From J089 sp964535735 (GTDB taxonomy: Bacteria; Fidelibacterota; Marinisomatia; Marinisomatales; J089), in NCBI GenBank assembly GCA_964535735.1, contig CAZHTM010000011.1:1-64000 (forward strand): a stretch of DNA of 64,000 bases, read 5' to 3'. Both the position numbers and the translations under genes were made by a program. The notes below the pieces were generated by a model. That model did not search any database. It saw nothing but the letters and a program-made list of their open reading frames with translations, and was not told the DNA's origin. Shown here one piece after another: positions 52,450-60,313 of the stretch (within the stretch, counting starts at the first letter, position 1; the number at the start of each line of letters is the position of its first letter).

Positions 52450-55200
52450 TTATTTCAACAATACCATCTTTATTTGCTGAATTTCCGCTCCATGACTCAA
52501 TCGTGCAAAATAAATCCCAGCAGGAGCAGATTGTCCTGAATCTGTACGGCCATTCCAGGAAATTTGGTGATGACCTGGTGAGAAGGTATCATCAACCAAA
52601 CCTCGAACCCGATTTCCAAGCAAGTCATAAACTTCGATTCTTACCTGAGAAGCTTCAGGTATATCGAATACGATTGTTGTCGTCGGGTTAAACGGGTTGG
52701 GATAATTTTGCCGTAAAGCAAAGGCCGTTGGTAGTTCGGACTCCTCACCGGTTGCCATCGTATTATGCATAGTGGCTGCTTCCTCTGCCGCTTCTGCCAG
52801 AGTCATATCCGGAATTGCGTCGGCCGGATCGTCATTATGACAACTGAGACAGGAATAGGCCGGGGATAAACTAGCTGGACGGGTATCATCATCCCGAACC
52901 GCAGAGCCATCATCCGTAAACATGGACAACGTGTCCGCTGCAATGCGGAAGATATGGGATCGCACATCCCCTTTGTATCCGCTCTGCCCTTGAGTCGTTC
53001 CCGATTTGGCCGCATAGGGCATGTGGCATTCCACGCAATCGTGGGTTCCCTCGTGGGTCAGGTTGTTTGCCTGAGTCGGATGGCAGGTCGAACATTCCAT
53101 AGTGATGCCATCGCCATCCCAAATAACCCGTTTATGGGGATCGTGACAGGTAGTACAATTCAATACACCATCATGGGGACTGGCAGAGAATTCATCCCAT
53201 TGTTCATGGTGACGAATAAATCCACCGGAAGCATTGATGGGATCCGTGTAACTACGATTATGGCAGGTTCCGCAGAGGAAGTTCACATCATCTCCGTTTG
53301 GATCAGGAGTGATTACTGTTCCATCTTTTTCCAATCCGCCAATAGTATTATCCAGATGGACGAACTCGTACACCCGGTCAATATAGGCTGGATCTCCGGT
53401 TTGAGCATGGTTGCTTCCTGGACCGTGACAGGCTTCACAACCAATTCCGCCTTCAACAAACGTTCCCAAACCGTCTACGCCCGTGAGCCAGGTCCCCGTG
53501 GTATCTCCTCCAGTGGTATGACACTTGAAACAACTGTAATTGTAGATCTTAGTGTCGGTTGTATGATAATCCACCCAACCGTAATCTACGCCACCATAAA
53601 AATTAAACTGATTATGCCCGGCTCCCGGGTCAATTTGCGCAGTAGCCGAACCTACAATCTGACCATCCGGCCCTACAAAACGTGCCTTCCAGCCAAACCC
53701 ACCGATCACGCCGGCAATTTCAGACCAACTGTGGTTCCCGTTTCCAAGTTCGGTTAACCAGTTGTCTTCGAAATTCACCACAAAGTCGGGATATGTGGGC
53801 GCCTGATCATTCTCGATCACATTGAACTTATACGGGTGACCGGAATTGGACCATTCTTCCACAATATTGTATCCCAAATCTGCATTCACTTCATCATGAC
53901 ATGCGGCACAGGTTTCTGAACCAACGAAAGTAGGATCGCTGGTTGGGGTGGTATGCATATTAGCGGCTGTATTTACCACTTGTTCCAATGTCATGTCCGG
54001 AATATCATCATCGGGGTCGTCATTATGACAACTGAGACAAGAATATGCCGGGGATAAGGAGGCCTGTCGGGTATCATCATCCCGAACCGCAGAGCCATCA
54101 TCCGTGAACATGGATTCCGTATCGACGGTAATCTTCCACAGGTGAGAACGTACATCACCTTTATACCCACTCTGACCTTGAGTCGTCCCCGATTTTGCCG
54201 CATAGGGCATGTGGCATTCCACGCAACTCTGGGTGCCTTCATGGTTTATAGTGGCCATTTCGTTCGGATGGCAGGTAGCACATTCCATGGTAATCCCATC
54301 GCCGTCCCATACGACTCGTTTGTGTGGATTATGACACGAAACACATGTAAGGCCAGCGGCATAATGATCCGATGCAACAAATTCATCCCACTGTTCATGA
54401 TGTCGGATGAAGCCCCCGCTCGCATTGATAGGATCAGTATAACTACGATTGTGGCAGGTTCCGCAGAGGAAATTCACATCATTTCCATTGGGGTCTGGAG
54501 TAATGACGGTACCATCCACCTCCAATCCACCGAGACTATTATCCTGATGGACGAATTCATATACACGATCAATATTGCTGGTTGAAGGTGCCGCAACATG
54601 GTCACTTCCAGGGCCATGGCAGGCTTCACAGCCAATTCCGCCTTCAGTAAACGTTCCCAAACCATCAACACCCGTGAGCCAAGTCCCAGTGGTATCTCCG
54701 CCAGTGGTATGACATTTGAAACAACTGTAGTTGTAGATCTTCACATCAGTTGTGTGGTAATCCACCCAACCGTGATCCACACCGCCATAAAAATTGAACT
54801 GATTATGGCCAGCGCCCGGATCAATCTGGGCATCGGCGGTTCCCACAATATGGCCGTCAGGTCCGACGAAACGGGCTTTCCAGCCAAATCCGCCGATCAC
54901 TCCGGCAATCTCCGACCAACTGTGGTTCCCGTTTCCAAGTTCGGTTAACCAGTTGTCTTCGAAATTCACCACAAAGTCGGGATATGTGGGCGCCTGATCA
55001 TTCTCGATCACATTAAACTTATACGGGTGACCGGAATTGTACCAGGATTCATAGATATTATATCCTGCTTGGGTGACATCCGTTGCTCCATGGCAGGCCT
55101 GACAGGCTGCAGAACCGACATAAGTCTGCCCCAAACCCATGCTCAGTAATAGCGCACCTGATGCAACCGTCGCAGAGATTTTATTTAACCAATTATCCAT
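52450..55200 (-). CDS. 16-heme cytochrome c, tandem octaheme repeats with a FlgD-like/type IX sorting tail
   Basis: 916 residues. A signal peptide (ATVASGALLLSMGLGQ) precedes two homologous modules, about residues 25-425 and 435-820. Each has eight CXXCH sites: CQACH/CAACH, CFKCH, CEACH, CGTCH, CVSCH/CTTCH, CATCH/CSTCH, CVECH, CLSCH. Conserved His-rich segments between them (NSGHPYKF, GGFIRHHEQWDEF) can serve as distal ligands. The fold resembles the cytochrome c554-type multiheme family. The last 85 residues (LRQNYPNPFNPTTTIVFDI, then ISWNGRTDSGQSAPAGIYF) form the C-terminal sorting domain seen in type IX-secreted FCB proteins, so an outer-surface location is likely. AGGAGG precedes ATG 55200. 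It has its own terminator and is divergent from a two-component system. Confidence 0.93.
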   Translation of the reverse strand: MDNWLNKISATVASGALLLSMGLGQTYVGSAACQACHGATDVTQAGYNIYESWYNSGHPYKFNVIENDQAPTYPDFVVNFEDNWLTELGNGNHSWSEIAGVIGGFGWKARFVGPDGHIVGTADAQIDPGAGHNQFNFYGGVDHGWVDYHTTDVKIYNYSCFKCHTTGGDTTGTWLTGVDGLGTFTEGGIGCEACHGPGSDHVAAPSTSNIDRVYEFVHQDNSLGGLEVDGTVITPDPNGNDVNFLCGTCHNRSYTDPINASGGFIRHHEQWDEFVASDHYAAGLTCVSCHNPHKRVVWDGDGITMECATCHPNEMATINHEGTQSCVECHMPYAAKSGTTQGQSGYKGDVRSHLWKITVDTESMFTDDGSAVRDDDTRQASLSPAYSCLSCHNDDPDDDIPDMTLEQVVNTAANMHTTPTSDPTFVGSETCAACHDEVNADLGYNIVEEWSNSGHPYKFNVIENDQAPTYPDFVVNFEDNWLTELGNGNHSWSEIAGVIGGFGWKARFVGPDGQIVGSATAQIDPGAGHNQFNFYGGVDYGWVDYHTTDTKIYNYSCFKCHTTGGDTTGTWLTGVDGLGTFVEGGIGCEACHGPGSNHAQTGDPAYIDRVYEFVHLDNTIGGLEKDGTVITPDPNGDDVNFLCGTCHNRSYTDPINASGGFIRHHEQWDEFSASPHDGVLNCTTCHDPHKRVIWDGDGITMECSTCHPTQANNLTHEGTHDCVECHMPYAAKSGTTQGQSGYKGDVRSHIFRIAADTLSMFTDDGSAVRDDDTRPASLSPAYSCLSCHNDDPADAIPDMTLAEAAEEAATMHNTMATGEESELPTAFALRQNYPNPFNPTTTIVFDIPEASQVRIEVYDLLGNRVRGLVDDTFSPGHHQISWNGRTDSGQSAPAGIYFARLSHGAEIQQIKMVLLK
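53723..53848 (-). repeat. 126-bp segment nearly identical to 54914-55039
   Basis: Within the second octaheme module this stretch differs from the equivalent in the first module at one base only (G at 53824, A at 55015). Flanking sequence of the two modules has many silent differences. It looks like recent gene conversion between the modules. Confidence 0.85.
54914..55039 (-). repeat. 126-bp segment nearly identical to 53723-53848
   Basis: The partner copy in the first octaheme module, encoding the stretch around residues 55-95 (SGHPYKFNVIENDQAPTYP and on). The near-identity stops abruptly at both ends. Confidence 0.85.
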
Positions 55201-55357
55201 TCCTTCCTCCTAAGAGATTTATGAAATCATTAAAACGGACCTTTTTATCCGAATAATGCGTGTGATTTTATGAAGAGCATATTAAAATCAGCTTAGAATC
55301 CCATTAAAATATTCTAATTTTGCAAGTCTCAGAAAACCAAATAGGAGAGATTCATCA
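55201..55357. promoter_or_regulatory. Divergent control region between the 16-heme cytochrome and the OmpR/HK pair
   Basis: 157 bp between two divergent starts. Three ATTAAAA boxes occur at 55229, 55281 and 55303, the last two in the same orientation with a 22-bp period (two helical turns), as expected for tandem binding of an OmpR-type dimer. This is a pattern reading only; I cannot place -35/-10 boxes with confidence. Confidence 0.4.
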
Positions 55358-56032
55358 ATGAGAATCCTGGTCGTTGAGGACGAACCAGCAATCGGTAGTT
55401 ATATACGGGATTGCTTCGAAGAACGAGGGTACAGTGTCGACTGGGTCACGACCTGTGAACACGCCCTTGAAACTGCTATAGTTGAAGAATATGATTGCAT
55501 TATCTTAGACCGCCGATTACCGGATAATGATGGTTTAATTGTCTGTAGTGAATTACGGGGGCAAGATATCACCGTCCCTATATTAATACTAACAGCACTT
55601 TCAGGGATCGATCAGCGTGTAGAAGGTTTAAATGTGGGGGCTGATGATTATCTTCTTAAACCCTTTGCTATGGATGAATTGGTCGCTCGTGTCCAGGCTT
55701 TGATCCGTAGATCGTCTTATCGAAATCAACCCACCTTGACCATTCGGAACATTTCGCTGAATTCTTTGACTCGAACCGTCCTGGTCGATCAAAAACAAAT
55801 ACCACTTTCCAATCGGGAATTTTTACTCCTCGAATACTTGATGCGCCATGCTGATCAGGCATTGACACGTTCTCAGATTTTAGAGCATGTATGGGAATCT
55901 CAATGGGATTCGGATACAAACATTGTTGATGTTTACATTAATTATCTTCGAAAAAAAATTGATTCTCCTGAATCTCCATCAAATATAGAAACAGTTCGAG
56001 GATACGGATATCGATTCCGATATGAAAACTGA
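55358..56032 (+). CDS. OmpR-family response regulator
   Basis: 224 residues. Receiver domain: acidic pocket VVEDEP, phospho-acceptor Asp51 in CIILDRRLPD, Thr in ILTALSG, Lys in YLLKPF. The C-terminal winged helix (LSNREFLLLEYLMRHADQALTRSQILEHVW, then NIVDVYINYLRKKID and TVRGYGYRF) is the OmpR/PhoB type. It overlaps the next gene, its kinase, by 11 bp. Being divergent from the 16-heme cytochrome gene, it is a likely regulator of that gene. Confidence 0.95.
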   Translation: MRILVVEDEPAIGSYIRDCFEERGYSVDWVTTCEHALETAIVEEYDCIILDRRLPDNDGLIVCSELRGQDITVPILILTALSGIDQRVEGLNVGADDYLLKPFAMDELVARVQALIRRSSYRNQPTLTIRNISLNSLTRTVLVDQKQIPLSNREFLLLEYLMRHADQALTRSQILEHVWESQWDSDTNIVDVYINYLRKKIDSPESPSNIETVRGYGYRFRYEN

Positions 56033-57425
56033 GCTCAGTCTTCAAAAACGGATTACGCTTTGGTCTACGCTTGTAGTCACGTTAATCATCATAGCTTTTA
56101 TTTTATTAGTGACAATGGTGCTGAAAAACCGTCTGGACTGGGAAATGGATCGACGGTTAGTTGAAGAATCTAAGGCTGTGGCTTTGTCAATAAATTACAA
56201 AAACGACAGTATTTTTGTTAATGAAGCAATCGAATGGCTCGAACCTCACCATCAGGATATTAACGATAAAGCCATGTTTCTTACAGTGTTAGACGAGAAA
56301 CGGAATCTGGTTCATCATTCAAAAAATTTTCCATATACTCCAAAATTAATCCAAAACCTTACTTTTAACGAGGATGGAGAAGCGTTTAGTACGCGAATAT
56401 TCATGGATGAAAAATACCGGTTTTTAGTAATGCCATTTCAACTGGCGCCTCATATCAATTTGTGGATAATTATTGGGAAATCGTATCAAGATATCTATCA
56501 CATGTTGAGGGTCGTCTTTACTGTATTTCTATTCATTTTTCCTCTAGCTCTCCTCATGGTATATGGTGGGAGTACATTTCTGGCACGAAAATCCCTGCAA
56601 CCTGTACGGGCAATTTCTGAAAAAGCGCGGCACATTACATCTTCCAAGCTTTCCCAACGGCTCCCCGTCCCCCCTACCGACGATGATATCGCCCATTTAG
56701 CCACGACTCTGAATGATCTCTTGGACCGATTGGAAACAACGATGGTAAGTCTCCGAAATATCGCCGCCAATGCATCGCATGAAATCAAAACACCTGTTAC
56801 TATTCTTCATACATATTTAGATCGCTGGGCTCAATCCCACCCCAAGCTCAATAACAATGAAATCCTTTCCTTCCGTCGGGAACTAAACCGAATTACCAAA
56901 ATTATCGATAATTTATCTCAAATTGCCAAAACGGACTCAGGCGTAGCAAAGCTTCAATTTGATACTGTGTGGATGAACGACTTGCTGTATGAAGAAATTG
57001 AACGGTTTCGACCGCAGGCACTTATCAAGAATATTGTTTTACGCGTAACCCCGCTTCCCTCCGTTGCGATTGAAGGGGATGTTTCCTGGCTACATTTGGC
57101 CATTGGCAATTTGATTGAAAATGCCTTGAAATATTCACCGGATCATGCTCAAATCACGTTGGATATGGATCATACCGAAGACCAAAAGATCTCCATTTCG
57201 ATTACCGATGAAGGGCCAGGTGTCCCGGAAAAGGATTTACCTCAGTTAACATCAAGATACTTCCGAAGCAAACAGTCTCGGTCCCGCCCCGGAACAGGCC
57301 TGGGACTATCCATTGCTCACTGGGTCATCCAACAGCATACTGGAGAATTACACTTTCAAAATAATCCTTCTGGAGGACTAACAGTTCAAATCATTCTTCC
57401 TCAGAAGCAAAATTCCAACGCTTAA
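56022..57425 (+). CDS. Membrane sensor histidine kinase
   Basis: 467 residues. A first membrane helix (STLVVTLIIIAFILLVTMVL) and a second near residue 165 (VVFTVFLFIFPLALLMVYGG) flank a sensor loop of about 125 residues without Cys or an obvious cofactor motif. A HAMP linker follows (RKSLQPVRAISEKARHI). HisKA carries His in ANASHEIKTPVTIL, and the ATPase domain has NLIENALKYS, DEGPGVPE and RPGTGLGLSIA. All catalytic parts are intact. It pairs with the overlapping OmpR-type regulator. Confidence 0.94.
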   Translation: MKTELSLQKRITLWSTLVVTLIIIAFILLVTMVLKNRLDWEMDRRLVEESKAVALSINYKNDSIFVNEAIEWLEPHHQDINDKAMFLTVLDEKRNLVHHSKNFPYTPKLIQNLTFNEDGEAFSTRIFMDEKYRFLVMPFQLAPHINLWIIIGKSYQDIYHMLRVVFTVFLFIFPLALLMVYGGSTFLARKSLQPVRAISEKARHITSSKLSQRLPVPPTDDDIAHLATTLNDLLDRLETTMVSLRNIAANASHEIKTPVTILHTYLDRWAQSHPKLNNNEILSFRRELNRITKIIDNLSQIAKTDSGVAKLQFDTVWMNDLLYEEIERFRPQALIKNIVLRVTPLPSVAIEGDVSWLHLAIGNLIENALKYSPDHAQITLDMDHTEDQKISISITDEGPGVPEKDLPQLTSRYFRSKQSRSRPGTGLGLSIAHWVIQQHTGELHFQNNPSGGLTVQIILPQKQNSNA

Positions 57426-57525
57426 CAAAAATTTAGTTAACTGATTATTTTACAACGAATCGCACACATCAATACCTATAACTGGACAATTTTGTCTTGT
57501 TTTATGTAAATTCTTTTAGACATTA

Positions 57526-57621
57526 ATGAGGTTACCATTGAAATTATCCACGATGTTTTCCCATTTCCTGATGGTCGCCTTTGTTTCTACCTATTCTGAA
57601 TTTCAACCTCCCACCCAATGA
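57526..57621 (+). CDS. Possible 31-residue leader peptide upstream of hydB
   Basis: ATG 57526 opens a frame (MRLPLKLSTMFSHFLMVAF...) that ends in CAATGATG, so its TGA overlaps the hydB ATG at 57618. The product is a short peptide with a hydrophobic centre. There is no convincing Shine-Dalgarno in front of it. The overlap suggests translational coupling with hydB, but chance cannot be excluded at this length. Confidence 0.3.
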   Translation: MRLPLKLSTMFSHFLMVAFVSTYSEFQPPTQ

Positions 57622-58661
57622 TGAACGTGAAAAAAGCCAATCTCCACCTTTCAAACCTTATAGCGTTTATAGGCCATCTTCAGCATCAAGGGGATGTTTT
57701 CGCTCCCCATCATCACGGCGAGGTTTCATATCGGTTTGATCACGTTATAAAGCCTGAAAACGTAGTACTTGATTATTCCCGAACCCTGCAATCAATCAAA
57801 AAATACTTTTTACCGCCGAGAGAAACATTACTTACATTCTCCCTATTAGACGGCTCCTATGATAAAATCGAGACTGAAACGAGTCACCGTATTTTTCTGG
57901 GAGTACACAGTTATGATATGCAGGCTCTTTTGCGTCTCGATTATAATTTCACCCAGGGGCACCCCGAATCAAACTACCTAAAGAGACGGGAGAACTGCTC
58001 ATTTATCGGGGTTTCTTTTGAACCGGATGAACTCCATTTCAGCAGATCCGTTGGCATTACTGTTGAAGAATTTGACGGATTTGACCTATTTCTGGATCGG
58101 CATCCAGACGGATACACGGTGTTTATTTTAACTGAACAGGGACAAACATTATTGGAAGGGTTTGAATTCCTTGAGGATGCCCTCGATATACCACCGACTA
58201 ATCGCGAGTTCCACAACAAAATAAAATACAATTACAATCGTCTTCCGGAAGTATTCGACCAGGCCTGGGACTCACCGGTATGGGAGGAGGTGGCAAAAAA
58301 ATGCGTTGGGTGTGGGACCTGCAATCTTGTGTGCCCCACCTGTTATTGTTTTAATGTGGAAGATGATGTGGAATTGACCCTGACCAACGGTGTCAGAGAA
58401 CGCACGTGGGACGGATGTATGTTGAACCAGTTTGCCGAAGTTGCTGACGGAGAAAATTTTCGCGCTGAATTGAGCGCGCGTCAGCGACACCGGGTTTATC
58501 GTAAGTTTAAATATATTACAGATAGAACCGGTATGCCCTGGTGCGTGGGGTGTGGACGTTGTACTGCTTATTGCACTGCCAACATCAGCATCGTTGAAAT
58601 TGTGAATCAACTTTGCGAGGACTATGAACAACGTGTCCTCCATAAAACTGTCTTGGTTTGA
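57618..58661 (+). CDS. hydB: Sulfhydrogenase beta subunit-type 4Fe-4S protein
   Basis: 347 residues. The C-terminal third has two ferredoxin-type cluster motifs, CVGCGTCNLVCPTCYC near residue 230 and CVGCGRCTAYC near residue 305. The N-terminal part matches the HydB/AsrA family (LLTFSLLDGSYD, RIFLGVHSYDMQALLRLD, NCSFIGVSFEP). It relays electrons between the [NiFe] half and the flavin subunit. First certain gene of the hydB-G-D-A operon, the same order as Pyrococcus sulfhydrogenase. Its start overlaps a possible leader peptide. Confidence 0.9.
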   Translation: MMNVKKANLHLSNLIAFIGHLQHQGDVFAPHHHGEVSYRFDHVIKPENVVLDYSRTLQSIKKYFLPPRETLLTFSLLDGSYDKIETETSHRIFLGVHSYDMQALLRLDYNFTQGHPESNYLKRRENCSFIGVSFEPDELHFSRSVGITVEEFDGFDLFLDRHPDGYTVFILTEQGQTLLEGFEFLEDALDIPPTNREFHNKIKYNYNRLPEVFDQAWDSPVWEEVAKKCVGCGTCNLVCPTCYCFNVEDDVELTLTNGVRERTWDGCMLNQFAEVADGENFRAELSARQRHRVYRKFKYITDRTGMPWCVGCGRCTAYCTANISIVEIVNQLCEDYEQRVLHKTVLV

Positions 58662-58672
58662 AGGAGATCCGC

Positions 58673-59536
58673 ATGACCGCGCTCACTCACATTGAAACGC
58701 TAGACACGGACCAGAAGGTCGATCTCTATTATCCCCAAATTGCGAAAATTACTCAGGTGCGATCGTTTACTAAACTGGAAAAATGGTTTGAAATCGTCCT
58801 CCCTGGGAATCGTAATCTAAACCATCAACCGGGGCAATTCGTCCAGGTCTCTCTGTTTGGATTTGGGGAAGCGCCCATCTCAATCACATCGGCACCCAAC
58901 AACCGTGGGACATTTGAATTATGTATCCGCAAAGTGGGTCGCTTGACAGAAGCATTGCACAGGTTGGAACCGGGTGACTCCGTGGGAATCAGAGGACCTT
59001 TTGGACAGGGATTCGACCTATCGAAGTTTAAAAACAAAGATATTCTCGTCATCGGTGGCGGAATTGGAATCGTCCCCCTACGATCGTTGATCAACTCAAT
59101 CATTGATGATCGCAAGTCCTATGGTCGGCTAATCATTTTATACGGGGCTAAAAATCCCGGAGAATTACTTTATCAAGATGAATTGGCAACCTGGGTACAA
59201 GATCCAACAATCGAGTATTTTGTGACTGTTGACCAGGCAACGCCGGATTGGTCGGGAAAGGTCGGCGTCATCACCACTCTGATTCCGCCATTGGAGCTCG
59301 ACCTTGATAATACGGTCGTTGCTGTTGTGGGCCCACCCGTGATGTACAAGTTCGTCCTCATGGCCTTGAAGACAAAGCGCATTCCCGATGAACAGATTTA
59401 CCTCTCACTGGAACGGCGGATGAAATGCGGAGTGGGCAAATGCGGCCACTGCCAAATAAACCATTCTTACGTTTGTCAGGACGGACCTGTCTACCCCTAT
59501 TCTGATTTAAAACAACTCCCGGAAGCCATCCGATGA
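58673..59536 (+). CDS. hydG: Sulfhydrogenase gamma subunit-type NAD(P)/flavin oxidoreductase
   Basis: 287 residues from ATG 58673; AAGGAG 7 bases before it decides against the in-frame TTG 58658. A ferredoxin-reductase-like FAD domain (GQFVQVSLFGFGEAPISITSA) is followed by a nucleotide-binding domain (ILVIGGGIGIVPLRSLI, VAVVGPPVMYKFV). The C-terminal [2Fe-2S] site is KCGVGKCGHCQINHSYVC (C-x4-C-x2-C-x7-C). It passes electrons to or from NAD(P). It overlaps hydD by 4 bp. Confidence 0.92.
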   Translation: MTALTHIETLDTDQKVDLYYPQIAKITQVRSFTKLEKWFEIVLPGNRNLNHQPGQFVQVSLFGFGEAPISITSAPNNRGTFELCIRKVGRLTEALHRLEPGDSVGIRGPFGQGFDLSKFKNKDILVIGGGIGIVPLRSLINSIIDDRKSYGRLIILYGAKNPGELLYQDELATWVQDPTIEYFVTVDQATPDWSGKVGVITTLIPPLELDLDNTVVAVVGPPVMYKFVLMALKTKRIPDEQIYLSLERRMKCGVGKCGHCQINHSYVCQDGPVYPYSDLKQLPEAIR

Positions 59537-60291
59537 ATGTTCAAAAAAAACCGAAAGTCGCCTTTTTTGATTTTACGAGTTGTGAAGGATGTCAGTTAAA
59601 TAAACTGAACCTGGAGAACCAACTGATCGACATCCTGAATCACGTAGATCTTGTGGAATTCCGGGAAGCCATGGACGACACAGCCGATGAATATGACATT
59701 GCCTTTATTGAAGGGTCCCTTTCCACACCTTCTTGTATCGAACGAATCCACGATATTCGTCGACGAACCAAGATATTGGTCGCTTTAGGTGCTTGCGCTA
59801 CAATCGGCGGTATTAATGCCCTAAAAAATTTACACCCCATCGACAGTGTTCGGGAGATCGTTTACGGTGACGAAAAATATCGTTTTCCCACGATCCCAGC
59901 GATTCCTATATCTGACGTGGTACATGTGGATTATGAGATTCATGGCTGTCCCATGAGCATCCCAGAATTTCTCCGTGTATTGAAATCCTTGCTCATGAAT
60001 AAAAAACCAGAAAAGCCTGAGGCCGCGGTCTGCGTGGAATGCAAATTACGAGAAAATGAATGTCTGTACGACCGGGGTATGGTCTGTCTGGGCCCCATAA
60101 CCTTGGGGGGCTGTGAGGCCATTTGTCCCAGCTTTGGACAATTTTGCACCGGGTGTCGTGGATTGATCCCGAATCCTAATAAAAACGCCATGCTAGATAT
60201 TTTACATCAACATGGCCTTTCCTTTGAAGACGCAAAAAAACGTCTATTACTCTTCAATAGCCACAGCGTACGCGATGCTTCGGCTTTTTGA
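59533..60291 (+). CDS. hydD: [NiFe] hydrogenase small subunit (group 3b type)
   Basis: 252 residues. The proximal [4Fe-4S] ligands include TSCEGCQLNKL at residues 16-20, GACATIGG and HGCPMSIPEF. A C-terminal Cys-rich stretch (CVECKLRENEC, GGCEAICPSFGQFCTGCRG) supplies further clusters. No Tat signal and no membrane anchor are present, so it is cytosolic. It pairs with the large subunit 22 bp downstream. Confidence 0.94.
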   Translation: MNVQKKPKVAFFDFTSCEGCQLNKLNLENQLIDILNHVDLVEFREAMDDTADEYDIAFIEGSLSTPSCIERIHDIRRRTKILVALGACATIGGINALKNLHPIDSVREIVYGDEKYRFPTIPAIPISDVVHVDYEIHGCPMSIPEFLRVLKSLLMNKKPEKPEAAVCVECKLRENECLYDRGMVCLGPITLGGCEAICPSFGQFCTGCRGLIPNPNKNAMLDILHQHGLSFEDAKKRLLLFNSHSVRDASAF

Positions 60292-60313
60292 AAAAAAATG
60301 ATTAAGATTTCAT

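Noticed and set aside
52954..54948. Long plus-strand frames (up to 267 codons) opposite the 16-heme gene
   Set aside because: They mirror the repeated heme modules, appear in duplicate for that reason, and lack starts with ribosome sites or any domain.
53000..55040. Possible CRISPR or tandem DNA repeat array
   Set aside because: The repeats are protein-coding module copies about 1.2 kb apart, with no short regular spacers.
57426..57617. Sigma-54 promoter before the hydrogenase operon
   Set aside because: The best TGG...TGT spacing lacks the invariant GC at -12, so it does not meet the consensus.
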